7,273 nucleotides of DNA from Micrococcaceae bacterium UBA7136 (lineage in GTDB: Bacteria; Actinomycetota; Actinomycetes; Actinomycetales; Micrococcaceae). The notes beneath the pieces were generated by a model that did not search any database, was not told the DNA's origin, and saw nothing but the letters and a program-made list of their open reading frames with translations. Below, piece after piece: positions 5,198 through 7,273 of the stretch (its first letter is position 1; each line of letters starts with the position of its first letter). The position numbers were made by a program, and so were the translations under genes. The stretch spans positions 1 through 7,273 of the forward strand of contig DKXC01000013.1 of NCBI GenBank assembly GCA_002492045.1, given 5' to 3'.

Positions 5198-6301
5198 TTA
5201 GCTAGTTAGTAGCTGCTTAAGCTGCCGGGCCGCCACCCGTCCCGCCCGGTTAGCCCCCACCGTTGACTGGCTGGGCCCATAGCCCAGCAAATGAACCCGC
5301 GGCTGGGCTGCCACCTGGGTACCGGTCAGGGCAATAGCCCCCGCCTCATTGGCCAAACCCAGGGGAGTCAAATGATCCACTGCCTGCTTAAAGCCGGTCG
5401 CCCAAATAATGGCGTCCAACTTCTGAAGACCACCATCAGCCTCCAGAACCCCGGTGGGTGTAACCTCCCGGAAGATAGGGCGACGAACCAGCACCCCGCG
5501 CTCGCGGGCAGCCAGGGCATAATCCGTCCAGAGCAGGCCTGTGTAAGAAACCACCGAGCCGGTAGGACGCCCAGCCTCCACATCAGCAATCACCTTATCA
5601 ACGGCCTGCCGTCCGCTCTCAGACGTGAAAGGCCCCTCATGGAAGACAGGCTCACTGCGGGTGTACCAGAAGGTCTCAGCTACCCGGGAGACCTCCTCCA
5701 AAATCTGTAAGGCCGAAATGCCGCCACCCACAATAGCCACCCGCTGGCCGGTAAAATCATCCAGCTGCCGGTAGTCGCGGGTATGCAACTGGGGGCCGGC
5801 GAAGGTCTCCTGGCCCGGGTAGTAGGGTAGGAGCGGCTTATTCCAGGTGCCAGAAGCATTAATGATGGCCCGCGCCAGGTAGATACCGTCACTGGTCACC
5901 ACCTTAAAAGGGGAGGTCTGCGGGGAATCAGCGTCCAGATAGGTTACAGACTGGACGGTCACCGGCCGACGAATAGCCAGCTGCTGGGTAGCCTCAAAAT
6001 CAGCAAAATAGGAAGGAATAGCCTGCCGGCTAGGCTCCGAGGGGTCAGGGGCTGGGCGAGGAAAATCAGGTAAATCAAAAATATTATTGACCGTGGCCAT
6101 GGTCAAAGACTCCCAGCGGTGCCGCCAGGCCCCACCCGGGCCCTCCTCCGCATCCAGCACCGCGTAGGTCAGGGGAGCGGACGGCTGAGTGAAGGCGTTA
6201 GCGAAGCCCAAGGCCGCCAGGTGGTAGCCGGCAGATAAGCCCGCCTGCCCGCCACCAATGACCAGCAGATCCACCCGGTGTCTAAAGAAATCCTGCTGCA
6301 C
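5198..6301 (-). CDS. FMO-like NAD(P)/FAD-dependent oxidoreductase
   Basis: This 367-residue flavoprotein belongs with flavin-containing monooxygenase and CzcO-like proteins, which use NAD(P)H and FAD to oxygenate or reduce small molecules; the substrate is unknown. Seen from this start: FAD site G-G-G-Q-A-G (16-21), G-G-A-W (56-59), F-A-G-P-Q-L-H-T-R-D-Y (167-177, matching FxGxxxHxxxY of FMOs rather than the W-ending Baeyer-Villiger form), NAD(P) site G-G-G-I-S-A (192-197), W-A-T-G-F (300-304) and a C-terminal G-Y-G-P-S-Q-S-T-V-G-A-N-R-A-G-R (340-355). The frame is open to an ATG at 6434-6436, but the 45 extra residues are unlike the family and overlap the divergent gene. GTG at 6299-6301 has AGGAG (6308-6312) six bases upstream and puts the FAD motif at the usual distance. 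It is divergent from the RclA-like gene. Confidence 0.85.
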   Translation of the reverse strand: MQQDFFRHRVDLLVIGGGQAGLSAGYHLAALGFANAFTQPSAPLTYAVLDAEEGPGGAWRHRWESLTMATVNNIFDLPDFPRPAPDPSEPSRQAIPSYFADFEATQQLAIRRPVTVQSVTYLDADSPQTSPFKVVTSDGIYLARAIINASGTWNKPLLPYYPGQETFAGPQLHTRDYRQLDDFTGQRVAIVGGGISALQILEEVSRVAETFWYTRSEPVFHEGPFTSESGRQAVDKVIADVEAGRPTGSVVSYTGLLWTDYALAARERGVLVRRPIFREVTPTGVLEADGGLQKLDAIIWATGFKQAVDHLTPLGLANEAGAIALTGTQVAAQPRVHLLGYGPSQSTVGANRAGRVAARQLKQLLTS

Positions 6302-6343
6302 TCTAAGCTCCTGCCTTTCAGACCCTTCAGATCCCTTGTCTAT

Positions 6344-6379
6344 CTTCTTCAGGATACTCCCACCGCTAGAATGAGAAAG
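6344..6379. promoter_or_regulatory. Overlapping divergent promoters of the two flavoprotein genes
   Basis: On the plus strand TAGAAT (6367-6372) is a strong -10; RNA would start near 6379 and reach the GTG at 6422 through a leader of about 43 bases. On the minus strand TATCCT (6356-6351) is a fair -10, with a start near 6344 and a leader of about 42 bases to the GTG at 6301. The -35 regions are poor on both sides, which often means activator dependence. The two promoters share the same 30 bases. Confidence 0.4.
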
Positions 6380-6402
6380 AAAAACATGCTCGCCGACGAG
6401 AC

Positions 6403-6412
6403 AGAAGGAAGG
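6403..6412 (+). promoter_or_regulatory. Ribosome binding site that sets the RclA-like start at GTG 6422
   Basis: AGAAGGAAGG lies nine bases before GTG 6422. The in-frame ATGs at 6371 and 6386 have only A-rich or no purine tracts at the right distance, and 6371 falls inside the likely -10 box (6367-6372). The GTG is therefore the better start. Confidence 0.6.
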
Positions 6413-6421
6413 TCCCATCCC

Positions 6422-7273
6422 GTGACTGCCCAGCACCTGACCCTAGACTTGATCGTGGTTGGCTTCGGCAAGGCCGGCAAAACCCTGGCTGCCACCCGGG
6501 CAGCCGCTGGCGACAAGGTTGCCCTGATTGAACAAGACCCCGCCATGTACGGGGGAACCTGCATCAATATCGGTTGTGTTCCCACCAAGCGCCTGCTGAC
6601 CGACGCTGCCCGGGGCCTGCCCCAGGACCAGGCTGTCGAGTCCCGTAATGCTTTTATTGCCAAGCTCAATGCCGCCAATAAGGCCATGGTTGAAGGCAAG
6701 GGGGTGCTGGTGCTAGACGGTTTTGCCAGCTTCACCGGCCCCAAGACCCTAGCTGTCGGTGACGACCTGACCCTGACCGCCCCCATCATTGTCATCAACA
6801 CCGGGGCTGTCTCCCGGGCCAAGGCTGAAGGCAAAATCCACAACTCCACCTCCATCCAGCAGGTAAGCCAGACCCCCGCCAGCCTGGCTGTTATTGGGGC
6901 AGGACCCATCGGCCTGGAATTTGCCACCCTCTACAACTCCTTCGGCTCTCAGGTCACCGTCTACCAGGGCAGCGGCCCCTTCCTGCCCTCCCTAGACCCC
7001 CAAGCAGCAGCAGCCGTCCAGGCTGAACTAGAATCCCAGGGCATCAGCTTTGAGGCTCGGCGGGTTGAGGACCCTGCCAGCCTGCCCCAAGACCTCATCC
7101 TGCTAGCCACCGGCCGGGTATCGGCCCTCGAGGGCCTCAACCTAGAAGCTGCTGGTGTAGCCTACAGTGCCCGGGGCATCCAGGTGGACGACCACTGCCG
7201 CACCAGTGTCCCCGGCATCTACGCGGTAGGCGACTGCACCGGCGCCCCCCAATTCACCTACCTCTCCTACGAC
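6422..7273 (+). CDS. RclA-like pyridine nucleotide-disulfide oxidoreductase (3' end cut by window)
   Basis: The visible 284 residues follow E. coli RclA (441 aa) closely. RclA is a flavoprotein that reduces Cu(II) with NADH and protects against reactive chlorine species. Seen: FAD site V-V-G-F-G-K-A-G-K-T-L-A (12-23); the redox disulfide in M-Y-G-G-T-C47-I-N-I-G-C52-V-P-T-K; I-N-T-G-A closing the first domain; NAD(P) site V-I-G-A-G-P-I-G-L-E-F (157-167); F-L-P near 185; A-T-G-R; and Y-A-V-G-D-C-T-G (267-274), where FAD meets the second domain, followed by Q-F-T-Y. The dimerisation domain (about 155 residues) lies beyond the window. Earlier in-frame ATGs at 6371 and 6386 exist, but GTG 6422 has AAGGAAGG (6405-6412) nine bases upstream and matches the family N-terminus. 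A mercuric reductase or lipoamide dehydrogenase is less likely because G-F-G-K-A-G-K and Y-G-G-T-C-I-N-I-G-C are RclA hallmarks. Confidence 0.85.
   Translation, partial: MTAQHLTLDLIVVGFGKAGKTLAATRAAAGDKVALIEQDPAMYGGTCINIGCVPTKRLLTDAARGLPQDQAVESRNAFIAKLNAANKAMVEGKGVLVLDGFASFTGPKTLAVGDDLTLTAPIIVINTGAVSRAKAEGKIHNSTSIQQVSQTPASLAVIGAGPIGLEFATLYNSFGSQVTVYQGSGPFLPSLDPQAAAAVQAELESQGISFEARRVEDPASLPQDLILLATGRVSALEGLNLEAAGVAYSARGIQVDDHCRTSVPGIYAVGDCTGAPQFTYLSYD

Noticed and set aside
5291..5710. Plus-strand open frame of 139 codons opposite the FMO-like gene
   Set aside because: It lies entirely antisense to recognised flavoprotein motifs and has no protein pattern of its own.
6349..6927. Minus-strand open frame of 192 codons opposite the RclA-like gene
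   Set aside because: It is antisense to strongly conserved RclA motifs and its composition (Ala, Ser, Arg, Pro rich) is typical of a shadow frame in GC-rich DNA.

Overview
The window reads as chromosomal DNA of a high-GC Gram-positive bacterium (Actinobacteria, plausibly Micrococcaceae; this assignment is inference). Supporting signs are GC-rich coding sequence, frequent GTG starts, a DUF3817 membrane protein, a helix-turn-helix/Clp-N pair resembling the mycobacterial ClpC2 architecture, and several promoters whose -10 box lies only 6-7 bases before the start codon, as in leaderless transcripts. No rRNA, tRNA, CRISPR array or insertion sequence was seen.

Layout. Positions 2-46 may be the last codons of a plus-strand gene. 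Three minus-strand housekeeping genes follow: tcdA (59-832, tRNA t6A dehydratase), a DUF3817 membrane protein (972-1442) and glutaminase glsA (1557-2552). Between the DUF3817 gene and tcdA lies a 16-bp inverted repeat followed by a T-run, with an overlapping alternative hairpin. glsA is divergent from a plus-strand DUF2200 gene (2596-2940), and only 43 bases separate the two start codons. Next is a lower-GC DinJ/YafQ-type toxin-antitoxin operon on the minus strand (3003-3562) with a palindrome over its likely promoter, then about 250 bases without a convincing gene.

The most unusual part is 3848-5154. A minus-strand two-gene operon encodes an 82-residue helix-turn-helix protein and a 333-residue protein that joins two Clp N-terminal repeats to an SRPBCC (START-like) ligand-binding fold, with no ATPase. 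It looks like a split ClpC2 with an added ligand-binding module. Its upstream region carries a perfect 22-bp palindrome that contains a consensus -35 box, a second short palindrome and a third half-site at the start codon. The same palindrome followed by T6 could also terminate transcription of the gene upstream.

The right end holds two divergent flavoprotein genes. One is an FMO-like NAD(P)/FAD oxidoreductase (5198-6301, minus; start revised to a GTG with a strong ribosome binding site). The other is an RclA-like pyridine nucleotide-disulfide oxidoreductase (from 6422, plus; cut by the window end). The pair suggests an oxidant or electrophile response, and their candidate promoters overlap around 6344-6379.
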